The position numbers and the translations under genes were made by a program. Positions 31,076 through 39,059 of a DNA stretch of 64,000 nucleotides are shown here, piece after piece. Every line of letters starts with the position of its first letter. Within the stretch, counting starts at the first letter, position 1. The stretch is from an uncultured Ruminiclostridium sp. (lineage in GTDB: Bacteria; Bacillota; Clostridia; Oscillospirales; Ruminococcaceae): positions 225,266 to 289,265 of the forward strand of contig CANRGJ010000003.1 of assembly GCA_947630175.1 (NCBI GenBank), written 5' to 3'. The notes under the pieces were generated by a model. That model saw only the letters and a program-made list of their open reading frames with translations, did not search any database and was not told the origin of the DNA.

Positions 31076-32737
31076 ATGGAAAATAAAGATGTTTTTATAA
31101 GTTATAAAGCCGAAGAATTTGATGATGCAAATTGGATAAGGTGCACGCTGGAAAACAACGGGCTTTCCTGCTGGATGGCGCCGCTAAGTATTCCCGGCGG
31201 GTCAAGCTATGCTTTCGAAATTCCACAAGCTATCCGTAACTGCAAAGTCTTTGTGCTGCTGCTTTCTGAAAAATCGCAGCGGTCAAAATGGGTGCCGAGG
31301 GAGTTAGATCAGGCGATAAACGAGAACAAGGTTATAATGCCCTTTATGCTTGAGAATTGTGCGCTGAAGGATGACTTTAATTTTTATCTGGCCAACGTGC
31401 AGCGCTATGCCGCTTATGAGAACAAGGATAACGCTATCGAGAAAATGATAAAGGAAATCAAGGGCGTTATCGGAGTAAAAGCCATAACTCAGGATCAGAG
31501 TATCAATACGACGGCTGCTCCTGCAAAGAAGTCGGAAGCAACGATCGAAAAACGAGAAGCCGTTTGTGTGAAAGTGCAAAAGCCTGAGAAGCCCAAAGAC
31601 CCTGTTGGAAAGAAAGGCGCTGTCATAGGCGCGTGTGTGGCAGCTGCGATTATTTTCGTTGTTATTGTAATCGCCGTTGCGGCTGCCGTATTGAATGAAG
31701 AAAGATCGTCGAGAATCCTGATAGCAGGGAAAACGTTTCACAATACCGATTCATACGTCGGTATTGTCGGCGCCGCGCTTACAGAAGAAGATTTAGAGCT
31801 TTTTGACGATTTTAAAAAGCTCACGGCTATCAGCCTGACAGGGTGCAAATTAGAATGTGACAACATAAGCAAGCTTTGCAGACCTGAGCTGTATTACCTT
31901 CAAATGGTAAATTGCGGTTTAACCAATGAAAAAATTCAGAGTATGGATTTTCCGATTTTGACCAACCTTTCAAAGCTTGACGTAAGTGACAATAACATTT
32001 CTGACGGCTCTGTCTTTGAGGAGCTTGGCGATTCGTTGAACGAGCTGAACATAAGCGGAAATTCTATTTCAGACTTATCGGCTTTTTCCTCTTTTGAAGA
32101 TCTCCTTGAGCTTCAGGCAAGCGGGAACGGTATCAATACTCTGTCGCCTTTGGCGTCTTGTACAAAGTTAACCACTTTAGTAGCAGACGATAACAATATA
32201 TCCGATCTATCGCCTCTCTCCTCCTGTGTGCATCTGAGTGAATTATCTGTCAACGGAAATCAGCTGAAAACTCTTGAAGGACTGGAGCTTTGCCTTGACC
32301 TTACCGATATTGAGGCGGGCAGCAATGAGATCACTACGATTTCCGGGTTATCCAATGCAACGGTTTTAAGACGTGTGTATCTTAGCGACAATCAGATCTC
32401 GGATATTTCGGTGCTTGCAAAGTCTGCCAATACGCTTTATAGCCTTTATGTGAGAAACAATCAGATAGAGCATTTTGATTTCCCGTCCGGCTTGCCGGAG
32501 TTATCCTATCTTAATATTGATAATAACAGCATTGTTTCTTTGGCGGCGTTAGAAAGCAGTACGGATCTGGCGGGCGTTTCAGCAAGGAACAATCAGATCG
32601 CCTCGCTGGAAGGATTAGAAAACAAGCAGAACCTGAATTATTTGGATTTGTCAAACAATCAGCTTCAAATAACAGGAGATGAGGAAATACAGTTTAGCAG
32701 TGATCCCACGCACGATAGTCGTCAATTTAAGCGGTAA
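31076..32737 (+). CDS. TIR - transmembrane - LRR protein (frameshifted 3' end)
   Basis: A TIR domain (residues about 1-135: DVFISYKAEEFDDANWIRCTL, CWMAP, and SKWVPRELDQAI with the putative catalytic Glu) is followed by a linker and one membrane helix (about 183-207). About twelve leucine-rich repeats follow (from about 225; LxxLxVxxNxIxDLSPL type). Topology predicts TIR inside and LRR outside, the reverse order of Toll-like receptors. TIR domains often cleave NAD+. The last repeats are in another frame (32679-33065). The ATG at 31076 follows GAGGAAGG. Third gene of the RyR operon. Confidence 0.82.
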   Translation: MENKDVFISYKAEEFDDANWIRCTLENNGLSCWMAPLSIPGGSSYAFEIPQAIRNCKVFVLLLSEKSQRSKWVPRELDQAINENKVIMPFMLENCALKDDFNFYLANVQRYAAYENKDNAIEKMIKEIKGVIGVKAITQDQSINTTAAPAKKSEATIEKREAVCVKVQKPEKPKDPVGKKGAVIGACVAAAIIFVVIVIAVAAAVLNEERSSRILIAGKTFHNTDSYVGIVGAALTEEDLELFDDFKKLTAISLTGCKLECDNISKLCRPELYYLQMVNCGLTNEKIQSMDFPILTNLSKLDVSDNNISDGSVFEELGDSLNELNISGNSISDLSAFSSFEDLLELQASGNGINTLSPLASCTKLTTLVADDNNISDLSPLSSCVHLSELSVNGNQLKTLEGLELCLDLTDIEAGSNEITTISGLSNATVLRRVYLSDNQISDISVLAKSANTLYSLYVRNNQIEHFDFPSGLPELSYLNIDNNSIVSLAALESSTDLAGVSARNNQIASLEGLENKQNLNYLDLSNNQLQITGDEEIQFSSDPTHDSRQFKR

Positions 32738-33065
32738 TCGTATCTCGTCTCTTAAGCTATATGCAAGTCAAGGCTATAAATGTTTGGATCTGCACGATAC
32801 AGGAATCAGTGATTATGGATCCATATATGCCGGCACGGGATATAATTTGATCATTGATTACGATGAGAAAATAGATTTTTCATCTCTTAAAAATGCAAAG
32901 TATTCGAATTATTATATCATAGATTGTCCTCTTGATAAACAGGTCGCTGTTCGTGACACGCTGGGCATTTCTTCAACTCGATTCGTTAATGCGGCAGTGT
33001 GTGAAGAGGTGATGTCCAATTACATAAATGATGTAATTAAGGGCAGCTCCGTTTATTTTGAATAA
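32679..33065 (+). pseudogene. out-of-frame C-terminal part of the TIR-LRR protein
   Basis: Continues the LRR pattern (IVVNLSGNRISSLKLY, then CLDLHDTGISDY) in the +1 frame relative to the upstream gene, and ends in a non-repeat cap of about 70 residues. One extra nucleotide between about 32685 and 32735 would explain the break. It has no ribosome site of its own, so it is not a separate gene. The lesion could be a true mutation, a phase switch or a sequencing error. An in-frame product would be about 663 residues. Confidence 0.75.
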
Positions 33066-33665
33066 GACTGAACGTTATAAATCTTATGAACATGCCGATT
33101 GCCGCTCGGCTGATGTTATACTAAGCGGCTGAATCAGGAGGCAATTTCGATTGTATGACGAAACGCAATTTCCTGATTAAAGAAAGACAAAGGGCAGCGC
33201 TCTCTCGTGCGGGAGCACTGCCCTTTATCGGAACCCAAAATGCTGATTTTGACGACATTGCTCAAGTGAAATCGGGAACTGTATATCGTTTCTCCTGTTT
33301 GCAGAATGGTGAGATAGGCAGTAGGACTTTGTGCAGATATAAAAGCATACCCGCCTAAAAACAGCGCCTCTTTAGCAAATCCCTGATAAGCTTCCTCTCA
33401 AACATAACCGAATAGGGGCATGTAATAATCGGATATTTCAAGAAAATGCGAAAAACTGTGTGGATAAACGCGCCCCACGATATATGACGTTAAGCAAATA
33501 CGAGATTATCATTTCCGACTCGGAAGGCGGACTCTTACCCGACAAATTGAACAGCATACGCTTATAAAATAACGTATCTGCCGCCCGTAATCCCATTCCG
33601 TGCGCCTATGGAAAAATCCTGCCGCAAGCCCAGCCTTCCTTTAACCGTTAGCCTGAGATAATTCC
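33066..33665. other. gene-free region with one long hairpin
   Basis: About 600 bp without a convincing gene. A hairpin (AAAGGGCAG ... CTGCCCTTT, 33189-33226) lies inside a 67-codon frame, making that frame unlikely. The hairpin has no T-run after it. The rest has no feature I can name. Confidence 0.5.
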
Positions 33666-33693
33666 GCCTGCCCCACGGCAGGCAAATTTTTTT
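33666..33693 (+). terminator. intrinsic terminator upstream of metY
   Basis: GCCTGCC-ccac-GGCAGGC stem followed by AAATTTTTTT. It insulates the metY promoter, 23 nt downstream, from the accessory island. Confidence 0.8.
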
Positions 33694-33715
33694 GAAATTT
33701 TTTCCCAAAACCCCC

Positions 33716-33743
33716 TTGACAAATCCTGAAAATGTGGTATACT
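33716..33743 (+). promoter_or_regulatory. metY promoter
   Basis: TTGACA, 16-nt spacer, TATACT, with an AAAATGTGG block just before the -10, as in the promoter at 9543. The transcript would begin near 33750, giving a leader of about 155 nt that carries a small open frame. Confidence 0.85.
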
Positions 33744-33791
33744 ACAAAACATACAATTCAGATAGGTAATATAGAAATTCTGGAGGAACCT

Positions 33792-33842
33792 ATGAAATTT
33801 AACAGCTTACTTCTGCGAAAGCAGCTTAACGACCGAATGTGA
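33792..33842 (+). CDS. 16-residue leader peptide upstream of metY
   Basis: ATG with a TGGAGGA site 7 nt upstream, reading MKFNSLLLRKQLNDRM and then TGA. Clean initiation signals, an early stop and a position in the short leader between promoter and metY fit a regulatory leader peptide. It has no internal Met or Cys run, so simple attenuation by charged tRNA is not evident. Two arginine codons and a Leu-Leu-Leu run are the only skewed features. Confidence 0.6.
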   Translation: MKFNSLLLRKQLNDRM

Positions 33843-33906
33843 CCTTGATTTTTCCACCATACTTTCAACCAAAAATCAAAAACAAAAGAAATCGAGGTAA
33901 ACTAAA

Positions 33907-35193
33907 ATGTCAAATAAAGAATGGAAATTTGAGACCAAACAGCTTCATATAGGGCAGGAGCAGGCGGACGCCGTTACCGACGCCCGCGCGGTGCCTATTT
34001 ACGCCACAACTTCATATGTGTTCCACAACTCACAGCACGCCGCCGACCGTTTCGGACTGCGTGACGCAGGCAACATTTACGGCAGGCTCACAAATCCTAC
34101 CCAGGATATTTTCGAGCAGAGGATAGCGGCGCTGGAGGGCGGCATTGCGGCGCTGGCGACAGCTTCCGGTGCGGCGGCGATAACCTACACGGTGCAGGCG
34201 CTTGCCAAGGCGGGAGAGCACATAGTTGCCTCCAAGACCATTTACGGCGGGACCTACAACCTTTTCGCCCACACTTTCCCCACTTACGGGATAACCACGA
34301 CTTTTGTGGATCCTTACGAGGAGGGAGCTTTTGAAAAGGCGATACAGCCCAACACAAAGGCGATTTTCATTGAAACTCTGGGAAATCCCAACTCCAACAT
34401 AATCGACATCGAGGAAGTTGCAAAGCTCGCTCACGCTCACAAGATACCGCTGGTGGTGGACTCCACCTTCGCAACTCCTTATCTTGTAAGACCATTTGAG
34501 TACGGGGCGGACATTGTGGTACACAGCGCCACCAAGTTCATCGGCGGCCACGGCACGGCGATAGGCGGCGTTATCGTAGACAGCGGTAAATTCAACTGGG
34601 AGGAAAGCGGAAAATTCCCTCAGTTCACCGAGCCCAACCCCTCCTATCACGGCGTCAGCTTCACAAAGGCAGTGGGCGCGGCGGCGTTCGTCACCTACAT
34701 AAGGGCGATACTTCTCCGCGATACGGGCGCGACCCTGTCCCCGTTCCACGCATTCCTGTTTTTGCAGGGACTTGAGACCCTTTCCCTCCGTGTGGAACGC
34801 CACGTTCAGAACGCTTTGAAGATAGTGGAATATCTGAGCAACCACCCGAAGGTCGAGGCGGTACATCACCCCTCTCTCCCCACCGAGCCAAGCAACGCGC
34901 TGTACAAGAAATACTTCCCCAACGGCGGCGGCTCTATCTTTACCTTTGAGATAAAGGGCGGCGTCCAGGAAGCGCATAAATTTATAGATAATCTGGAGAT
35001 ATTCTCCCTGCTTGCCAACGTTGCCGACGCAAAGTCGCTGGTTATACACCCCGCCACCACCACCCATTCCCAGTGCACCCAGCAGGAGCTTGAGGAGCAG
35101 GGCATAAAGCCCAACACAATTCGCCTGTCCATAGGCATTGAGAACGTAGACGACCTTATAGCGGCGCTGGATAAAGCGTTCGCCTCCGTTTGA
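33907..35193 (+). CDS. metY: O-acetyl-L-homoserine sulfhydrylase
   Basis: A 428-residue PLP enzyme of the Cys/Met metabolism family, making homocysteine from O-acetylhomoserine and sulfide. Landmarks are [17 protein letters not shown], the [11 protein letters not shown] loop, [20 protein letters not shown], and the PLP lysine in [12 protein letters not shown] (about residue 209). The family C-terminus with [13 protein letters not shown] is complete. It has its own promoter and leader and is followed by a hairpin. A host housekeeping gene bordering the prophage. Confidence 0.95.
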   Translation: MSNKEWKFETKQLHIGQEQADAVTDARAVPIYATTSYVFHNSQHAADRFGLRDAGNIYGRLTNPTQDIFEQRIAALEGGIAALATASGAAAITYTVQALAKAGEHIVASKTIYGGTYNLFAHTFPTYGITTTFVDPYEEGAFEKAIQPNTKAIFIETLGNPNSNIIDIEEVAKLAHAHKIPLVVDSTFATPYLVRPFEYGADIVVHSATKFIGGHGTAIGGVIVDSGKFNWEESGKFPQFTEPNPSYHGVSFTKAVGAAAFVTYIRAILLRDTGATLSPFHAFLFLQGLETLSLRVERHVQNALKIVEYLSNHPKVEAVHHPSLPTEPSNALYKKYFPNGGGSIFTFEIKGGVQEAHKFIDNLEIFSLLANVADAKSLVIHPATTTHSQCTQQELEEQGIKPNTIRLSIGIENVDDLIAALDKAFASV

Positions 35194-35207
35194 GTTTTTT
35201 GAAGATT

Positions 35208-35241
35208 CTTAAGAAACTTTTTTACAAAAAAGTTTCTTAAG
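35208..35241. terminator. hairpin after metY
   Basis: Near-perfect stem CTTAAGAAACTTTT / AAAAGTTTCTTAAG, 15 nt after the stop. Poly-T and poly-A within the stem let it act in either direction. Probably the last host feature before the prophage. Confidence 0.75.
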
Positions 35242-35368
35242 CAGGTGTTATTTGACAAGGAAAACGTGAAAACGGGAAAAAGCGGTAAAACACGGAAAAG
35301 GGCGACAACGATGTGAAGAAAATCGGCTTGTAGATGGGATTTGCATGAAATAAAACGGTTGATTTTGA

Positions 35369-35383
35369 AGCGGCAATTATCCG
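35369..35383 (+). repeat. prophage left-end direct repeat, copy 1
   Basis: AGCGGCAATTATCCG; the same 15-mer with one change recurs at 35566. Repeated 15-mers near the end of a transposable phage are candidate transposase binding sites. Confidence 0.5.
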
Positions 35384-35565
35384 GCAGCGTGTCAAAAATT
35401 TAGGGGGCTTTTTGCCCTCTTTTTGTTTTTCGGCGGAAAGAAAAAAATTTTTTAAAATACTGTTTTAAAATCATTTTAATGAAAATGGGAACTGTTTAAA
35501 CAGGCTATACAAGCGGATTTAAGTGTTTAAATTTTTAAAACGATTTGAAACACCAAAGCGGCAAA

Positions 35566-35580
35566 AGCGGCAATAATCCG
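35566..35580 (+). repeat. prophage left-end direct repeat, copy 2
   Basis: AGCGGCAATAATCCG, 197 bp from copy 1 and directly followed by the CGGAAC cluster. Confidence 0.5.
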
Positions 35581-35629
35581 CACGGAACTCGCGGAACTTT
35601 TTAGATGTTGTCACGGAACCAGTTCCGCG
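35581..35629. repeat. CRCGGAAC cluster near the prophage left end
   Basis: CACGGAACT (35581), GCGGAACT (35591), CACGGAACC (35612) and the inverse AGTTCCGCG (35621) in 49 bp. The last two form an inverted repeat. This is likely a binding array for the transposase or for Mor. Confidence 0.5.
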
Positions 35630-35801
35630 ACATATTAAAATGCTATAAAACCCCTATTTAAAGGGATTTATGAATTTAAGCGTTTTTTGATTGGTAGGTG
35701 AGCCGTCAGAGGGAAACGGGGTTGAAAAGCTTGTTTTTGGCTTTTTTGGAACAAGCGATTTTTGTGCAATCTGCAAAAAAAGCAATTTTGTAGACAAAGA
35801 A

Positions 35802-35826
35802 AAACCTGAGCTTAGCGCTCAGGTTT
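35802..35826 (-). terminator. terminator of the prophage early operon
   Basis: AAACCTGAGC / GCTCAGGTTT stem with a 5-nt loop, overlapping the stop codon of the Mor gene. T-runs lie on both sides, so it can stop transcription from either direction. Confidence 0.85.
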
Positions 35827-36066
35827 TTTGGTGACGATCCGCACGATAGTACGGGCGGAATAGCCGTATTTTTTTCCAAGCTCAGCGGCATTATCACCGT
35901 TATACTGGCGCTTAATTTCCGCCGCATTTGCTTCCCGCATCAGAGAGGAAAAGGTCGGTATGTAAATGTACCCTCCGCCGTAGTTGCGAACCAGCAGAAT
36001 GTAATTATCTATGCCGATGAGCTTAGCTATTTCCAAATTTTTATCTTTCAAGCTGTTGATGTCCAT
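35812..36066 (-). CDS. Mor-like transcription activator
   Basis: 84 residues. The core YIPTFSSLMREANAAEIKRQY, then NAAELGKKYGYSARTIVRIV, is the Mor family dimerisation plus HTH pattern of Mu middle and late activators. The AAAGGAG site selects the ATG at 36066. It is the last gene of the leftward early operon. By analogy it would activate late transcription, perhaps at the region before 44305. Confidence 0.8.
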   Translation of the reverse strand: MDINSLKDKNLEIAKLIGIDNYILLVRNYGGGYIYIPTFSSLMREANAAEIKRQYNGDNAAELGKKYGYSARTIVRIVTKKPER

Positions 36067-36520
36067 CGTTCGCTCCTTTCCTTTTCGCACTCCTTAAATA
36101 CCTCTTTAATGCCTCTATCAGAGCGGCGCCCTGACGCTCTGAAAAACCATTGAAGATATCTCTTTCAGGGCTGACTTTTAGCTTTAGCTCTTTTTGAATT
36201 ATTCCGCAAAGCCGCAACTTAACGGTCGCCTCTGAGGGCGAGAGCTTTGCCAGTTCATACATCATGCCGAATATTTTCTTGATTTGAGCGGCGCTTATGA
36301 AAGCGACGGGTTCATCATCGGCAATTGACTTTTCGTTTTCGCGGAGCTGACGAATGACAGCAGCCGCCTGCTGCTCGGTCAGTTCCTTAACAGATGTTTT
36401 GTGGGTCAATTGGAAAACAAAGTTATGCAGGTCGTCTTCTCTGTTGCCGGGGTCTACAAGACCGCACTTACTGCCGATAACATATATAAGCTGTATCTGC
36501 TTTTTGGTAGCTGCTGCCAT
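36041..36520 (-). CDS. GemA-like protein (Mu gp16 family)
   Basis: 159 residues, basic, mostly helical. The start TKKQIQLIYVIGSKCGL and the Lys/Arg-rich C-terminus fit the GemA (DUF1018) family of transposable phages, which affects host gene expression and early regulation. It overlaps the mor start region by about 26 nt. Confidence 0.7.
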   Translation of the reverse strand: MAAATKKQIQLIYVIGSKCGLVDPGNREDDLHNFVFQLTHKTSVKELTEQQAAAVIRQLRENEKSIADDEPVAFISAAQIKKIFGMMYELAKLSPSEATVKLRLCGIIQKELKLKVSPERDIFNGFSERQGAALIEALKRYLRSAKRKGANDGHQQLER

Positions 36521-36533
36521 AAGTTCCTCCTTT

Positions 36534-37190
36534 TTACTTAATGCTGATTTTTGTGGTGTCGTCTACCGACACAGACAGCGATATTCCCTTAACGTATTCG
36601 TCTATGTCCGTTTCATCGGCGCCGCTAATATGAAGCACACGAAGGAAAGTATCATAAACGACAGCTTCTGCGAAAAGGTAGGCGTAATCTGAAGCATCGC
36701 TTTCAGACAGTCCACCTATTTCCATCAGGTTTTTTACATCGGTTTCAAAGTTGGCGCCCTTGAGCTTCTTACTCAAAGCCGCCTGCTGCTCTGAGCTACA
36801 TGGGAGCTGAGCTATCACATCGGCAGGCGAGGATTTGGTATAGCTACCTGTATACAAGCCGATAAGCATACGCTCAATAGCGGCGGACTTGACTTTATAG
36901 GTCGGCTCGTTGTGTTCTTCGATAAGGTCGGGAAAGACTTCTCCAAACAGTTTTTTAAGATATGTAGGTGATTCCAGCGTAAGCTTTTGCGTCTGCGTAT
37001 AAGTTACGCTGCTGCTGTTGTCCTCAGTCTGATAGCAGACTGATTTGCTTTTACTGTTTTTTAAATCATTGTTGCCGACTGTCAAAAACCATGCTTCAAG
37101 TTCGCTCTTCCTTGTTTTAAGCGCCTGTAAATTAGCGTTTACAAGGGCAAGCTCTTTGACCTTGTCGCTGTATTCTGTATTCCTTATCAT
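36534..37190 (-). CDS. unknown early phage protein
   Basis: 218 residues, soluble. An N-terminal coiled-coil-like helix (about 1-35) is followed by a helical middle and a short beta C-terminus. No family recognised. Its place between GemA and an AbrB-like gene is where Mu carries Gam and other early genes, but there is no clear Gam similarity. It overlaps the next gene upstream by 4 nt (ATGA type). Confidence 0.65.
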   Translation of the reverse strand: MIRNTEYSDKVKELALVNANLQALKTRKSELEAWFLTVGNNDLKNSKSKSVCYQTEDNSSSVTYTQTQKLTLESPTYLKKLFGEVFPDLIEEHNEPTYKVKSAAIERMLIGLYTGSYTKSSPADVIAQLPCSSEQQAALSKKLKGANFETDVKNLMEIGGLSESDASDYAYLFAEAVVYDTFLRVLHISGADETDIDEYVKGISLSVSVDDTTKISIK

Positions 37191-37456
37191 TCGACACCTC
37201 CTGCTTTCTCAATCACCTCTGCGCAGAGTCGTTCGGCGCAGTTGGGACAAACATCTATCCCCATAACTGTGACCGCTTCTTTCCTGTCACCGCAAAAGCG
37301 GCATTGCGGAGTATGCTTGCGAATCAGAACCGTACCGTCATCCTGAGCGGTAACATCGACAGAATCGCCGGCTTTTAAGTCGACATAAGCACATATGTCT
37401 TTGTTAAGGTTGATGCCGCGCTTTGAAGTAAGTTTTTTGTACTTCAGTACACCCAT
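37187..37456 (-). CDS. AbrB-like domain plus zinc ribbon
   Basis: 89 residues. The N-terminal half (YKKLTSKRGINLNKDIC, then LKAGDSVDVTAQDDGTVLIRK) has the swapped-hairpin AbrB/MazE pattern. The C-terminal half has a zinc ribbon (CRFCG ... CPNCA). The frame extends upstream into the repeated leader element, but AGGAGG before the ATG at 37456 fixes the start. Probably an early DNA-binding regulator. Confidence 0.7.
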   Translation of the reverse strand: MGVLKYKKLTSKRGINLNKDICAYVDLKAGDSVDVTAQDDGTVLIRKHTPQCRFCGDRKEAVTVMGIDVCPNCAERLCAEVIEKAGGVE

Positions 37457-37479
37457 AATTAACCTCCTAGATTTTATTT

Positions 37480-37545
37480 CCCCACTCTGCATTTTCACGG
37501 GCTTGTGACCGTCCTTGGCTGCATTAAGGCGGGGCTTACGCCCCG
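37480..37545 (-). repeat. 66-bp leader element, copy A
   Basis: Nearly identical to 37938-38003. On the minus strand it begins with a CGGGGC-GTAA-GCCCCG hairpin and ends about 25 nt before the start codon at 37456. Lying in the 5' leader, it is a candidate RNA element or protein binding site. Confidence 0.8.
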
Positions 37546-37546
37546 T

Positions 37547-37915
37547 TTATATGTACGGCTCCAAAAACTCATCTTCCGTGTCTTCCTGCCGTTTCCATGA
37601 GATATCGACATATCCGCAGACAAGGCATCGGCTCACTTCCACGGTAACATTGCGGTGTATTTCCGTCAGCTCATATACACAAGGGTCAAGCTCGTTTTTT
37701 CCGTCAGGTTTTATTGTAATGCCGTTCGGAGGCGCGCATTTATCGGGAATAGCCTTTACATCGACAAAATCAGGCACGGCGGGTCTTGCCTTTTTCCAGC
37801 GCCGCCGTTTTAAGAAGTGCAAAATGCTCGGCTCTGAGGACAGCCATGTTTCAAATGCCGATATATACTGGATTTTTAAGTTAATGCGACGGTTTTTTTC
37901 TTGACGTTGAGACAT
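37547..37915 (-). CDS. small early phage protein with a CxxC motif
   Basis: 122 residues. The N-terminal half is basic and helical; the C-terminal half is strand-rich with CLVCGY. Family unknown. The AGGAGG-like site at about 37921-37926 follows leader element B directly. Probably DNA- or RNA-binding, judged only from its charge. Confidence 0.6.
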   Translation of the reverse strand: MSQRQEKNRRINLKIQYISAFETWLSSEPSILHFLKRRRWKKARPAVPDFVDVKAIPDKCAPPNGITIKPDGKNELDPCVYELTEIHRNVTVEVSRCLVCGYVDISWKRQEDTEDEFLEPYI

Positions 37916-37937
37916 TTGTATCCCTCCTTTTGCTTAT

Positions 37938-38003
37938 CCCCACTCTGCATTTACACGGGCTTGCGACCGTCCTTGGCTGCATTAGGGCGGGGCTTACGCC
38001 CCG
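37938..38003 (-). repeat. 66-bp leader element, copy B
   Basis: Second copy, differing from copy A at only a few positions, placed between the gene at 38010 and the start at 37915. Each copy precedes a different early gene, so it looks like a shared leader signal, not a random duplication. Confidence 0.8.
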
Positions 38004-38009
38004 AAGGTG

Positions 38010-38282
38010 TTACCGCAAAGCGACTTTAACACCTAAGTATTTACTTAACAGATTCGCACCCTTTTCTGTGAGATGGAAGATCATCTCGGAGTATATCTTC
38101 TTTTCACATATTCCCAAGGAACATAAACGTTCCAGTTCAGGATTCGAGCTATCAGCAACAGCACCGAAGTAGTTCCTCCAAGCAAGATATTTATCATGCT
38201 TGGGCCTGTGTCTTGAATCATATCCTATCATGCGCTTAAGCAGCTTGATTTCTTTTGAAGACAGCTGAATATCATCACTCAT
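38010..38282 (-). CDS. small early phage protein
   Basis: 90 residues, basic, helical, without membrane segments. The C-terminal part (IFHLTEKGANLLSKYLG) looks like a winged-helix end. It overlaps the gene upstream by 8 nt, in line with a tightly packed operon. No named family. Confidence 0.6.
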   Translation of the reverse strand: MSDDIQLSSKEIKLLKRMIGYDSRHRPKHDKYLAWRNYFGAVADSSNPELERLCSLGICEKKIYSEMIFHLTEKGANLLSKYLGVKVALR

Positions 38283-38538
38283 GGCTCATGTCCTCCAGCG
38301 TTTCAGCTATGGTACACATAGCCTCGGTATTGGCGGCGCTCAGCTGAGGGTTTTCCTTAGATTGTTCGACAAGAAGCTGCAGCTGATCCAACAAGGTAGT
38401 CTGCACAGGAGTATATTTTGCTACCTCTTCGGGCGTTGTCAATGTGGAAAGTTGGGTAATGAGATTCGGAAGCCATTCCTCTTTAATATCTATCTCGGCT
38501 TTTACTACCCCGGAATCATCAATTATTCTGTACAGCAT
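38275..38538 (-). CDS. small acidic early phage protein
   Basis: 87 residues. A short N-terminal strand pair (LYRIIDDSGVVKAEIDIKEE) is followed by helices rich in Gln, Thr and Leu. The AGGAGG site places the start at 38538, inside the end of the previous gene. Function unknown. Confidence 0.6.
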   Translation of the reverse strand: MLYRIIDDSGVVKAEIDIKEEWLPNLITQLSTLTTPEEVAKYTPVQTTLLDQLQLLVEQSKENPQLSAANTEAMCTIAETLEDMSHE

Positions 38539-38854
38539 TGTTATCCTCCTCGTTTTCATCATAAAAACTATTTACATAATCCACCGTCATCTGACAGCGG
38601 GCACATAAATTAGAAGTAGTGATCCCGTCCGGCATTGTGTACTCATTTTCCGCGTCTAACGGGACGGGAGATCCGCAGCAATCACAAGGTACGGTTTTCA
38701 TTTCGGCGACTTTTGGGATAGTGTAACCCAGATATGAGCGAGCCGCGTGAACTATGCTTAGGTCTACACCGAGCATTGACGCTATCTGAGAGTTTGCATA
38801 TCCTGCCAGTGCCATTATTTTAAGGTCTGCTATTTGTTTTTCCGTGAGTGCCAT
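38519..38854 (-). CDS. HTH plus zinc-ribbon early protein
   Basis: 111 residues. The N-terminal helix-turn-helix (EKQIADLKIMALAGYANSQIASMLG) is followed by a zinc motif (CDCCG ... CARC) and an acidic tail. The AGGAGGA site selects the ATG at 38854. Probably a transcription factor of the early operon. Confidence 0.65.
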   Translation of the reverse strand: MALTEKQIADLKIMALAGYANSQIASMLGVDLSIVHAARSYLGYTIPKVAEMKTVPCDCCGSPVPLDAENEYTMPDGITTSNLCARCQMTVDYVNSFYDENEEDNNAVQNN

Positions 38855-38873
38855 TTTGTTGTCCTCCTGATTT

Positions 38874-39059
38874 TTAATCAAATATTTTTCCGACTATCCC
38901 GGCGATGATAGTGATAATCAGCAGTATTGATCCGCTAATCACATAAGAAACAATATCGCCGCCTGTTTCTGCTGTTCCTGTGATGCCTAACAGCAGTATT
39001 ATACATATGATCATTATAGTTGCGCACAACGGCTTGCGAATTTTTTTAATCACTTTCAC
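38874..39059 (-). CDS. small two-helix membrane protein
   Basis: 61 residues, with two membrane helices (about 10-28 and 37-56) and a basic N-terminus. It starts within the stop of the B gene (4-nt overlap). Could be a superinfection-exclusion or lysis-type peptide; the sequence does not decide. Confidence 0.6.
   Translation of the reverse strand: MKVIKKIRKPLCATIMIICIILLLGITGTAETGGDIVSYVISGSILLIITIIAGIVGKIFD

Noticed and set aside
26873..32737. Thoeris defence system
   Set aside because: A TIR gene is present but there is no ThsA-type (SIR2/SLOG) partner; RyR/Rossmann membrane proteins take that place, so only an analogy is possible.
33155..33358. 67-codon frame after the TIR-LRR gene
   Set aside because: It contains a long perfect hairpin and has no ribosome site.
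34030..35067. 345-codon minus-strand frame
   Set aside because: Antisense shadow of metY, whose motifs are complete on the plus strand.
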